Shown here: one piece after another, positions 48,101 to 60,700 of the stretch
Position numbering within the stretch: the first letter of the stretch is position 1
Layout of the letters: the number at the start of each line of letters is the position of its first letter
Origin: Monodelphis domestica
Lineage: Eukaryota > Chordata > Mammalia > Didelphimorphia > Didelphidae
Assembly (NCBI RefSeq): GCF_027887165.1
Contig: NC_077230.1
Location: forward strand, 342,098,459 to 342,162,458
Length of the DNA stretch: 64,000 nt
Direction of reading: 5' to 3'
Notes under the pieces: generated by a model
What the model saw: only the letters and a program-made list of their open reading frames with translations
The model's database searches: none
Told to the model about the DNA's origin: nothing
Translations under genes and position numbers: made by a program

Positions 48101-51100
48101 AATATTATCTGTTTTCTTGTATTTTTATTTATTTGGTTAAATATTTTTCCAATTGCATTTTTATCAGATTCACAGTATGCTCAGGAGTGTTGGAGATCAT
48201 GTTTGATATTTCTGATCTAGCAGTCCACCAAGAAAGAGAATGGAGGTAATTGCCCAAGGCAAGTAGCAGAGCTGGGCTTCAAATTAAGTTAACAGACTCT
48301 AAGCTTAGTGTTTTTTTTTTCTTCTACACCTCTGCATACCAGGGCCAAAAAAGGTAAGCATGGGCAAAGGGGAGCTGGGAGTACTTTGGTAATTGGCAAA
48401 AATGAATAAGGGGTTTTATGGATATGATTAGGAGTTTAATTTGATTCAAGAGGCAAACAAACTCAAGTCAATGTAGACTTTTGAAAAGGGAAATGGTATG
48501 CCCAAAGCAATATTTTTAAGATGTAAATTTCTATGTAGCTTAATCAACCATATGCCTTCCTCACTCCTCACCCATGGTCATATTTATCCCTCCTCGGGTG
48601 CAGGAACAAGCACTTCAAATAGCATTAGATCCTCCCTATGCGTGTCTGTCTCTTTAACCACATAAACCAATTAGGAAAAGAGATTTAACCATATTAACTT
48701 GAAAATCATGGCTCTAAGCAGATATAAAATACTTTTCAAAAAACGTGATATAAAATTTCTTAGTTCCCTGATAAGCACTGTCATACAGGACAGAAAACAA
48801 GTTTTATTAAATTCATCATACATCACATGGTTTATCTCTAGCTTTGTAAACTTAATTGACTCCATTCCCTTCTGTGGGATGTAGTTTCTTCATCTGTAAT
48901 GAGGTAGAGATTAGACGATCTCTTATTGTCCTTTCAAATTCTTTAACATTCTATGATCTTGCCTCTTATCCCACATTCAAACATGCTGAACTAACCGAGT
49001 ACTCACTCTTCCCCACCACCTGAAAAGAGAAAACTTCTAAGAAACAGTTTAAATCCTTAGATTTAAAACTATAAGATAATGGCAATGGCCAATTAATACT
49101 GTAGGAAAAGAGGACAGGACTAGGAGGTAGGAAACTCTAATCCTGGCTCTGCCACTAAACTGCAATATTACCTGAGTAAATCTCTGAATATCAAGTTTCC
49201 CATCTGTAAAATGAAGAGGTTGGACTAAGTAAATTCCCTCCTAGGTATATCAATCTAGGAATTCAGATCAATTCAGTCAGTTGACAAGAACATATTGGGC
49301 TTACTATGCTCTTATGTGCCAGGCACTGTGCTAAACATTAGGGAGAGAAAGGCAAAAAATACATCTGTTCTTGCCCTCAGAGAGTTCTCCTTTCTCCAGA
49401 AGCCAATCATCAAGTTGCTCTCAGGCTCTGTGGTTTAACAGAAAGACTGGACAAGTGGTCCAAAGATCTGACTCTAGCTCAAATACTATCCTCATGGAGA
49501 GTCAAGGCCAGCATTAATAACAGCAGCTCATTTTGGTGCCCATTAAAGACACACAGAAGGCTTTCCTCCAAACATCTCTAAGAAATAAAGATCGTATCAA
49601 GTTTTCTATCTCCATCAAACCAGGGAGGAAAATAAGGTTCAAAGAGAGGATGGGACTAGTCCATGGTCAGATAGCTCCCAAGGTTAAGACCCAGACTCTT
49701 AGCACTACTCTCAGTCATCTTCCTTCTCTAAAAAAAGTCTCATCTTCAAAAGGAAGAGGAAGGGCTATATATTCTCTAAGTTCTTGTCCAGCTTTGATAT
49801 TGAACACATTTATTTTTAGTAGAAGCCAATTTCATTTATCACATAACAATTAAAAAAAACATATATGCAGTTTTTTCAGTAAGTACAATAGTTCTTCATT
49901 TTGGTCTTCACTAGCTCTTGAGGTGGCGAGAGAAAGCATTTATCCCACTTTATGGGTGAGGAAGCTAAAGTTCACTAAGACTAAGTCAAAAAGAAAAAGA
50001 AATTGGAAGTGAAATGGTTCTTACCTTGGGAACTTTGGGAAGATTCAGTAGAAGAGGAGCTACTATCTGTATAGCTCTGTGGTTCTTCTTTCACCTCTTG
50101 AACAGATGCAGTTCCAGCCTCAGCGACCCTGGAGGCTTGCTGTAAGGTTTCTGTTACCAGCTGCCTTGTCTGTTCACTGACAACTGTGGCTTGAAAAGTC
50201 ACTGGTTTGGGTTTGATGAGAACCTGGAAAAAAGGTTAAAAAATTGCCTAGTTAAAATTTTAGAGCCATTTAAAGAACTATATTCTTTGAGAAGTCTAAG
50301 TTTGCCCTGAGTTTTTATTTTTGTAACATAAAACTAAAACAACATAGTCATCACTTTATTTTTGTCTTCCCCATCATGGTTTCAATGAGAATTTGGGGGG
50401 AGTTTTGTGGAAGCCATAGATGATATGCAACGGTCAGCAGATGACAGAGGAAAAGTTTAGAAACTCAGAAATGCATACTTAGTCCAAAATTTACAATAAA
50501 GTATATAAACACCCCATAAAATAAAAAGAAAAAATTCAGACTTCTCTTGTGCAAAGGGAAAGCCAAAAAATTTTACAGATTTTCCAGATTGTGGGGGCAC
50601 TGATCCCCTAACTCCTGTAATGTAGAAGTGATAATTACATATACATTATATATACTACATGCCTTGTGCATAGTTCATATAGTATGAGAATGTATATAAA
50701 ATTTTATGTATATTTATATATCCACAAATAGATATTATATATTTATATATATTATATTTATCTTTTAATTTATAATATATTTAATTTATGTAATTTTATT
50801 TATATATTTGTAAATATATAGCATACATATATTTATATATAATTTATTCTATACTTATAAAAAATCCAAGATTTCTCACTGACATGCTTAAGGAATAAGA
50901 CTTAGTTTTCAATTACAAAAGTTTAGTTCTAAGCTGAGCAGCATTGGAAATCCATAAATCAATGGAAACCTAACAAATATTAAATGGATTATTTTCCTTT
51001 GTATCTACTGTCCATCTCAGTAAGAAAACATTAGAAAACAGAAAGAGGGTACAAATGTGTGGGCTATAGGCAACCTAACACAAGAGAACAGTGAGCTGGT

Positions 51101-52703
51101 AGTCAGCAAGACTAGAATAAGAGCCTACTCCTTTTAGCTGAGTCAATCATTTTCTTGATGGGTCTCATAACCATAAGGAGAACTGGTTTTGCTTTTGCTT
51201 GAGTTGTGATTGTGATTTTCCCACTGACCACTTTTGTGGCCAAGAGCTGGTCAGATCACTTCCTTGAGTCTGTTTTCTTTTACCTCAAATGACAAGGTTG
51301 GGTTAGATGGTCCCTAATAGCATTATGTGTTATAATGTTCAATGTTCCAAGATCTTTGCTTGCACCAAACACAGTGTTTTTACAAGATTCCTTCTAGCTC
51401 TAACATTCTTTGTTCTAAGATCCCTTCTTGGCTCTAGGCTTCTAATATTCTAAGATTACTTTCTAGTTCTAACATTTTGTGTTTTTTTCCTAAGGTCTCT
51501 TCCTGCTCAAATATTAAACGAATTTATGAATATAAGGATTAAATGCAAAAATGGAAAAACAAGCAGTTAGAAGGCTTTGAAGATTAGGAGGAAAACTTTA
51601 TATAGTCAGGAAAATAATGTAAATTTCATGCTTGTGAATTTAATGAATGGGATGGGTGTAACACTTTTTGGTTATATGAGAAGAAAATATACATTAAAAA
51701 TTAAGTTTGAAAACAGGTATACAAATATGGCAATATACAATAAAAGTTACAAAAGCAAAACTACCTTTTAACTCAACAATCCCACTTCTTGGGCCATTGC
51801 CTAAAGATGTTACTGGATGGGAGGAAAAAGGACTTATCATTCTCAAAATATTTTTAGTTGTCTGAGTTTTGGAAGTGGAAAAATAGAATGACAACAATTA
51901 GTAAGTGGCTGAATAAAACAAAGTACTTGAAATGTAATAGATACCAACATACCTTAAAAAAGCAAACCAAAAAAAAAATCACATGACGGAAGAAAAATGC
52001 AAAGATATACAGACTAATGCAAAGCAAGACCAACAGAATTCAAAGTACATACCTATACATATACCTACCCACCCACACTTCAAGTCTTAACTTTTTTTTT
52101 TTAAACCTTTATCTTCTGTCTTAGAATCAATACTAGGGATCAGTTCCAAAGCAAAATAGTGGAAAAGGTTAGGCAATTGAGATTAAGTGACTTACCCAGG
52201 GTCATACAACTAAGACATGTCTGAAGTCAGATTTGAATCCTGGACTTCCCATCTCCAGGCCAGGCTCTCTAACCACCAAGCCATCCACCTACAACCCCAA
52301 CTCTATCTTTTAAAAACAGAATGGCAACAAATCTTCATAAATAAATAAATGGAAGAAACTAGAAGGGGGACACTCACTCAAATTTTGATTATTATTAATT
52401 AAATTCAAGGGGAAGGGGACTGGACCTGTGATCTCACTGTCATAGGAAATATCCAGTGAAGAAATTTCCTCTTAATACTGCAGGCTGACACTTTCTCTGC
52501 TTTTTATGGTCTTAGAGAATTGCCTACAGCATTGAGAAGGTGAATTACTTGTCCTAGATTACATTGCCAGTACATATAATAGGCAGAACTTGATTCTAAG
52601 TCTTGCTGACTTGAAGGCTGGCTCTTCTTCCTCTAAGTAGAGTGTGAATTGTAAGCACAAGCACATGCCCAGAGGCAAATGTATGTTTGTATACACACAC
52701 ACA

Positions 52704-52752
<49 letters not shown>

Positions 52753-54658
52753 TGTACCTCTCAAGAATTATACAAATGCATATATATTAAATTACTATAC
52801 ATACAAATAATGTTTATATATATATCCATAAAGACACACACATCTATATATTCATTAAGTAGCTATTAAATTATTATTTTACTTCACTTTTTTCAAGTAG
52901 CTGAGGCTATATTTGGGTTTGCATTGCAAATATTGAAAATATTGAGTGTTACCTACCTTACTCACTGAGCAGTGGTATGGTTCAAATGAAATTACTCTAT
53001 ATAAATAAACTATCAGTAAACTAAAGTGCTATGTAAATGTCACTAGCTATATACTTCTCTTGACCCAATTCTTTGTTCTTTAAAAATTTGCCTTTGAAAC
53101 TTTCCAGGCACCTTGAAATCAAATTCAGACATTTGGCTTCGGACAAATTCAGACATATGCTTTCCTTTTAAAAAAAAAGTCCCATCCTCTAATGTACTGC
53201 AGGGACTCTCTTCAAGTACTGACCAAGCAATGGATGTCGTGTCTGTCAACGGAGGATCAGCCTAGCTCTGTAAAGAAAGGGTCACCAATGGTAGGTGAAC
53301 TGACAGGGAATATATTTAGACACAGTAATCCGAGAGGACTACCTAGAAAGACTGTGGAGATACAATTAACATCTACTGTGATAATATTCAGATGATAAAA
53401 TCATGGCTTATTTGATGAAGTAATAGTTCTAATGGGATGAGACTCCTTCCCCTTTTCCAGTCAATGGCACACCTCAGAAAACACAAAGAGCCAAAGATTT
53501 GCAGGGCAATCTAAAAGGCAGAGGTATACTAGTCTCAAGAAAGTAATTACATATAGATTTTAGTGGACTCAACCACAAATTAAAGTAACTTGCTTTTATT
53601 CTGGATAGAAGAAGAGGGCAGCTAGGTATTAGGATAGTGCCAGACCTAAAGTAAGGAGGACCTGGGTTCAAATGTGGCCTCAGAAACATTCTACTATGTG
53701 AAAGTGAGCAAGCTCCTCACCCCCAACTGCCTAGCCCTTGCCACTCTTCTGCCTCAAAATAGATACTTACCATCAATTTTGAGATAGAAGGCAAGAGTGA
53801 AAAAAAAGGGATAGGGATAGAAGGCTCAGAACCAGAAAGGATCTTAGAGAACATTTAGTTCAATCTGTTCACTTTGCAAATGAGAAAACCAGGGCACAGA
53901 AAAGTAAACATGATACAATACAAAGCAGCAGACCAAGAGTTAGGAGTTGAATGTTCTGATCACAAACCCCGGACTCTTCACTATGATACAGCTGTTGAAA
54001 CACTGGATAGGGTAGAAACTTTTGAGTTCTTCGATATCCCTGACCACAAAAGAGAAAATATAGAAATGAAATAATTGTCTTGGCCCATATACCTGTGTTT
54101 TGCCTTGCTGCCCATAAACAATTTTTGTTGGGATGATTTTAGCTGCTGGCTGAACCGTAGAGCCTATTCCTTTTGGCTGAGTCACAATCATTTTTGTGAT
54201 GGGTCTCGTAGCGGTGATGATAGCTGGTTTTGCTCCTGCTGGCACTGCCTGAATGGTCTTTTCCCCCTAAAGCAAAGTTGAAATTTGCACATTAGACTTG
54301 ACCCTTTATATGGGAAGCAAGGGAAAAGAAATATAAGGCACAGTACAGTATTTTACAATGACATTATAGATTTTCTAAAATCTAGACTCAGCCTACCTGT
54401 TCAGCCTTATTTCATGCAATTCTTTGCCATGTACTATATCATATCCAGTTTGGTTGATGATTAATCCTTTGGGGCAAGATCTTTGTACACTCAGGACCTA
54501 GCAAAGGATCTTGCATATAGTGGTAGGTGCTCAAAAAGTGTTTTAATGAGTTGAATTGAATTTTAGTTGAGACAGAGCTTTTGAGGTGTTCACAGAATTG
54601 GAGTATTACTGAAACAGACCTCAGAAGGAATATAGGATCCCCTCCTCACCACCTCCAC

Positions 54659-54718
<60 letters not shown>

Positions 54719-57700
54719 CAGGTATTCCCCTTACAGTATCTCCAACAAGTAGTTGTCCAGTCTCTCGCTGAAGACCTCTGGTGAAGTGTGAACCAGCTCC
54801 ACATTTGGATAACTCTATTAGGACATATTTCCTTAAATCCAGTCAGTCTTCCTTTCTATAACTCCCACCCATTGCTTCCAGTCTTGCCCCATAGGGCCAA
54901 TTAGGACAGACTCCTTCTTCCACAGGACAGTCTTCCAAATGCTTGAAGATAGCCATCATGTTCCCCTTAAGTTGTCTCTTCTCCAGATCAAACATCCCCA
55001 GTTCCTTCAACTGATCCTGCTATGTCATGGTCTTGAGTCCCTTGACCACTCTATTCCCCTTTCTCTGGATGTGCTCCAATTTATTAATGTCTTTTCTACA
55101 GCACCAGGACTGATAATGCTCCAACATATTTCTGTAAATTTCACTTCATTTTTAATTCAAACCCTTGCTCAAATTATTCTGTACTCAATGATTTAGCCCC
55201 ATTCCATCCTGTTAAAATTTTCTTGATTCCTGCTCACATATTCTCTTCAATGAAGATTTTTCCCTTTTTCTTTGATGGGAGTATTTCCTTCCTTCTATAA
55301 ACGTTCTGCCTCTAGCTTACATGTCTATTACATATGATTGGATCATTCTGAATGACAATAATTTGCATATATAATCTCATGTACTAGAATGTAAGCTCCT
55401 TAAGGAGAAAGGCCCTGACATATTTACCTTTGTATAGCATCCTACCACCGAGGTATAGGCCTTGCACATACTAGGGACTTATCCATTTTGGTGGAATTTG
55501 AGTGAATAAATATAATAATATAATCTTGTTAGAAAGGACCTTAGTATTGATAACTACTCCTCTTATGTATAGACTCCTAAGGTTTATAGAGCACTTTCTT
55601 CAAAGCCTTTATGGCAATACAGTGGAAAGAGCACTGATTAAGAGTCAGGCCATCTAAGTGTCATTTCTAGCTCTGCAACTTTCCAACCGTGGAGTGAGAG
55701 TTGGCCAGGGACTTTTACTTCTCTGCATTATGTCCTCATCTCTAAAGTGAAACAGTTAAACAGGGTGACTTTCCTCCATGGTCATTTCTAAATCTTAAAA
55801 TACTAGGTCATCTAATCCAACCTTCCATTCAAGGAAGGAATTTTTCAACCCCTGATATTGTTCATTTATTTGTATGACAGAATGTAAGCTTCTTAAAGCA
55901 AGGACAGTTTCATTATTGTAGTCATATCTCTAGTAGCTAAAACAATATACAATGATTTACATATATTAAGCACTATACAGGGTGTCCCAGAAGTCTCCAT
56001 TTGTTTTTGTTTTTTTAAGTCCTTACTATTTGTCTTAGTATCAGTTCTAAGACAGAAGAGCAGCAAGAGCTAAGCAATGGAGTTAAGTGACTTGCCCAGG
56101 ATCACAAAGCTAGGAAGAGTCTGAGGCAAGATTCGAACCCAGGCCCCTCTTGACTCTAGACCTGGAACTCTATCCACTATGCTATCTAGGTGCCCCCCAA
56201 GTATAGTTTTAAGCTAGTAAAGTTATTAAAGCTTAAAAGTGCACTGAAACTCTAGGAAACTTTGAATAATGCTTTGAAGTCTACAAAGAGCTTTATATAT
56301 ATATATGTCATCTCATTTAGTCTTCACAACAATTCTGTGAGTTAAGTATTATTATTATCCCCATTTTATAGATGTATAATCTGAGTCTGACAGAGGTTAA
56401 GTGGATTTTCCAGGAAGCAGGACTTAAACTCAAGTCTTTCTGATTCTAAGTCTGGTACACTACTCACTTTGGCACCTAGTTACTCATGTTTAAGGTACTT
56501 AATAAATGCTTGTTGACTGATGAATTCAAAAGAGCATCAATCCCTAACATTCATATAACAATGAACACTTTTCAAAGTTGCCTTACATGCACTGCCTGAT
56601 TTGATCCTTACCACATCCCATTAGATAGGCTGGGAAAGCATTATTATCCCCATTTTAGAGATGAAGAGGCTGGAGCTGTGAGCTATCTGCCTACATTCCC
56701 ATAGATAATAAATGGCAAAGCTGGAACAACCACACAGGTTTTCTGTGTTCGTTCTACTTCCCCACATTGCAAGTATTCACACTATATAATATGCCTAAGT
56801 AATGTTCATAATTATTCAAAGCCCAATTAACAGGCTTAATTTAATATAAAAAATAAATGATAGAAATTCCTCACTTTCTTACCATCCATCTTAGAATCAA
56901 TAATGTGTATTGATTCCAAGACAGAAGAATGGTAAGGGCTAGACAATGGGGGTTAAATGACTTGCCCAGGGTCACACAGCTAGGTAGTATCTGAGGCCAG
57001 ATTTGAACCCAGATCCTCCCATTTTTAGGCTGGGTTCTCAATCCACTGAGCCACCCAGCTGCCCCCTCACTTTCTTATTAGTAATCAAAATACACTGCAC
57101 AATAAATTATACAATAGGCCAGTAATAAAATGTATTAGATACCAACCAAATTCTAGCCTAAATGTTCCCCACATGACAAGAGGAAAAAACAATGAAGAGT
57201 GAAAAGTTATCACTAGAGTATTACAATGAAGGAAAGGAAATAAGCATTTATTAAGCACCTATTATGTGTCAGGCACTATGCTAAGTGCTTTACAAATAAC
57301 AATAGCTAACATTTATATAGTGCTTATTATATGGCAGATATGGATGGTAAGCACTTTACAATTAGTATCTCATGTGAGCCTCACAACAACCCTGGGAGGT
57401 AGGTGCTATTATTATCCTCATTTTACAGGTGAGAAAACTGAAGTAGGCAGAAGTGAAATGACTTGCCCAATGTCTCACAGCTAGGAAGTTCGAATCTAAG
57501 ACTAGATTAGAACTCAGGTCTTCCTGACTTTGGGCCCTATGCTTTATCTTCTGCACCACCTAGTGGCCTCTGATGAACAGCAATTCACATCACTTTAACA
57601 TTTCAAAGTCTACAGTTTTTTCTAATTGTCCTGTGAAGTAAGTAGTATAAATATTATCTTCATTCAGTTTTTATTTTTGTAAACAGAGAAGGAAACAGAG

Positions 57701-60700
57701 GTCAGAGCTGGGTTCTTAGCCTTGGTCTTGTGGTTCCTAAGCCCTTTCTGCTACATCTTCCTGCCTCCCTCAGTATTTTCAAGTGAAAGAAGTATGAATT
57801 TATGTATAGAGCAGGTTATCCATCCAGTTCTTTTAAGGCCACATAAAATCCCAACAAGCTATAAGTGGGCTGTATGGATGGAACAGAGAAGGGAAGAAAC
57901 AAAAACAGGAGCAGATGAGCTATCCTTTCAGTGTTAGAAAGAGATGTTCAAGGGCAAAGTCAAGGTGTTTTCTTTGTGTGACTGATGAAATGTCACCAAC
58001 ACCTTCTAAGCATGATAGCTAAAGAGTTTAGCAATATCCACTTGCCATCATTTTCCTCTCTATGGGCTGAAGCCAAAATGTGTTTTAATTTTTTTACAGC
58101 TTTAATGACATGCCTCTTGCATTTTGGTTCAAGGAAATCTAGTTTCTTACTTGAAATTTTAAAACCTGAAAAATGTGAAAGCACAGATCAAATTTGTTTT
58201 TACTTTTCCTTTACTTTTTCATTCTTAACTTGAGAATGTAGGTGCTAAAACTACTGCTTTAATAAAATGTGTATGGCCCCTGATTGCATAAGGTAATCAT
58301 TCAGAGGATGGTTACTGAAATGACATGAAGAGAATAGGCCCAATCATCTACATTTAAAGAGGGAAAAATTGAAATCAAGAAAGGGCCCAGAGACAGGAAC
58401 AGTTAGTGGTAGATGTGGAACTACAACTCTGATGTCCAAGTCCTGAGTATAGTGTTCTTTCCACTATATATATACCATGCTGTAGGGTTAAAGGTTAATA
58501 AAAAACAATGGGCCTGAGTCTTAGGCTCAGGCTTGCAAGCATTAGCTAGTTACTAGTCATTTAAAAAAAAAAAACTTTTGTCATGCATTTCTCCTCTAAC
58601 TTTTCAATCTCCTCTCCCTTTCCCTCTCACTCACACAAAACCATATACATAGAGCAATCTTTATAGAAACAGCTGAGTATATGTATTATATATTATATTA
58701 TATTGTATTGTATTATAACCCATATGTAGATATCTACACATCTGCAGGGGGACACACTTACCTATTAATGGCCAGGTGGGTCTTGCCAAAATATGGAGAA
58801 CCATTTATGACCACTCAAAGTCAACTTGTAAGATGTTTAGTGAAAAGCTTATTATGGTATAGATGCTAGTCTTGTCCCTTCTGAGTCATTTGTTGAATGG
58901 GCATTCCTAGGATGGCAACCTATCCGTGTGAATATCAAGTAGCTACTAGGGATAAGCCTGAAAAATAACAGACCTCACAAAGAGCTCTCAGATCCATGAT
59001 GCCCCTAATTATCCTCACAGAGCCAAGGAATCCAAGAATAAAGCCTAAAGTCTAGATTCACATAACAACAAAAGCCACATTGTATTAAGTTATAAGCAGC
59101 TTATTATCAGGGCCTGTGTCAAATTTATCTTCCTAATCCCCTAGCACTAAGAGGCCCTGTGTGTACAGAGGAATTGTCAATGTTTGTAGAATGAAGAGAT
59201 GAGTATTTTGTTAAGTACCTCTCCCAGATTGCTTTACATTTTTTTTTAAACAGTTGATGCATTTCCTAAAGTGCTCAATTGAGCCATTTGACAGGGATCT
59301 CAGAAGGCCATTGAGTGTGTAACCCCTACCTGAGCAGAAGTTCACACTACATATCCTACTAGTGATAAGTCAACTTCCACCATAAGGCCTCCAGGAACTG
59401 GGAAATTCATTACATTTTGAGGCCGACCATTCCATTTTAAGACAGTTATGACTGTGAAGATTTTCCTTTTATCACATCAAATGGAAAACAGTTGGCAAGT
59501 TCCATCTACTGCTCCTAATTTTGCTTTGTAAGGCCAAGTAGGTCAAATCTAATCCCTCTGTTTCATGAAAGCCCTCCAACTACTTGACTGGGATCATGTC
59601 TTCACTAAGTCTTCTCTTCTCCAGGATAAATATTCATAGTTCCTTCACCTGATCCACTTACAGTGTTGGTTTTCCCTAACCATCCTGGTCATTTTCCTCT
59701 GGAAGAGATCTTGACTGTCACTGCTCTTCTTAACAAGTGGGATTAGAACTGAACAGAATACTCCTCCTTCTGGACACTAATCTTCTGTTAATGTAATCTA
59801 ACATAGCTTTAACTTTATTTTCTAACTAATCAAACTGCTTTTTCATTTTGAGCTTTCAGTAATCTAAAACTTTCAAGAATTTTTCATATAAACTACAGTC
59901 TATCCATGCCTCCCCCCTCTATTCTATATTAATAATTATTTTTTTAACCCAAGCATTAGGCATAATAAGACAAAATTGGTTACCATGAGAATCTGAACAT
60001 TCAGAATAAGACAGTCAAGCAAATAAAATCCTACCTAGGATGTGATTCTCCTTAATTCAGGCAATTCACAATCTCTTTGTCCTTGGATATAAACTAAAGT
60101 TAATGCCTGTCTGCTAGCTGTCTCACTCAAGATTAATGTTATGCCTGAAAAGCTATATATTATCCATTTAAAGAAGCTCTCAAATCCTACTATCTGCCTA
60201 CAGCTGTTAACTTCTCACTCTCTTCTTCCTCACCCTCAGAGATCAAGTCCTAGCCTGAGGAGAAATCTCCAGTATCTCCAATGGTCTCCCAGCAACCTCT
60301 GCTTGAAGACCTCTAGTGTTAAGGAACTCAGTACCTCCTAAGAAAGCCAATGCCATTGTCAAAAATGGATCTAATATGGTGCCCCAAACTGGACATAATT
60401 CACCAGGCATAGTCTGAACAATTCAAATCAATTAGGCTATCATATCCTTTGTTCTGGATACTACCTGCCATGTAGTCTAAGACTGTGTTAGCTCTTCCAG
60501 TATTATACATGTGAACTAGCATGAATCCCTATTAGGGATCAACAAGGGGTTGTGACTGCTAAGGCACAGCACAGGCATAGGGAGGCCTAAGTGCTGTGTT
60601 CAGTCAAAGTGGTCTCAAACCCAGCCAGAGCTGCCTCCTCAAAGCTCTCCCCTTTGTTGGACTGGGTCTCTCTTTCCTGTGAGTATTTTTCTCCTTTCTG

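Larger units (their letters stand above)
43156..50024 (-). other. EMSY: EMSY 19-kb intron, second part (after the L1)
   Basis: 43156-43410 is the rest of the CR1/L3-like LINE. 43640-44345 is unclassified C-rich sequence. MIR/SINE-type pieces lie at 44430-44540, 44740-44970, 45480-45690, 47548-47730 and 49090-49260. 46857-47340 is a second dispersed repeat family, shared with 32400-32710. 48007-48218 is an hAT-like element. A TA/CA mixed run lies at 45818-45852. No exon is found here. Confidence 0.6.
50224..54092 (-). other. EMSY: EMSY intron with exon relic, SINEs and microsatellite
   Basis: 3.9 kb. Main contents: very AT-rich low-complexity sequence at 50640-50860, the decayed EMSY exon copy at 51122-51226, SINE-derived tandem sequence at 51240-51520, a minus-strand SINE at 52100-52290, (CA)n at 52693-52746, and a plus-strand SINE at 53620-53805. 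Confidence 0.7.

Noticed and set aside
53192..53395. 67-codon plus-strand open frame in an EMSY intron
   Set aside because: No similarity is recognised, it has no splice-site support, and its length is expected by chance.
57266..57484. 72-codon plus-strand open frame
   Set aside because: It lies entirely in a MIR-type SINE sequence.
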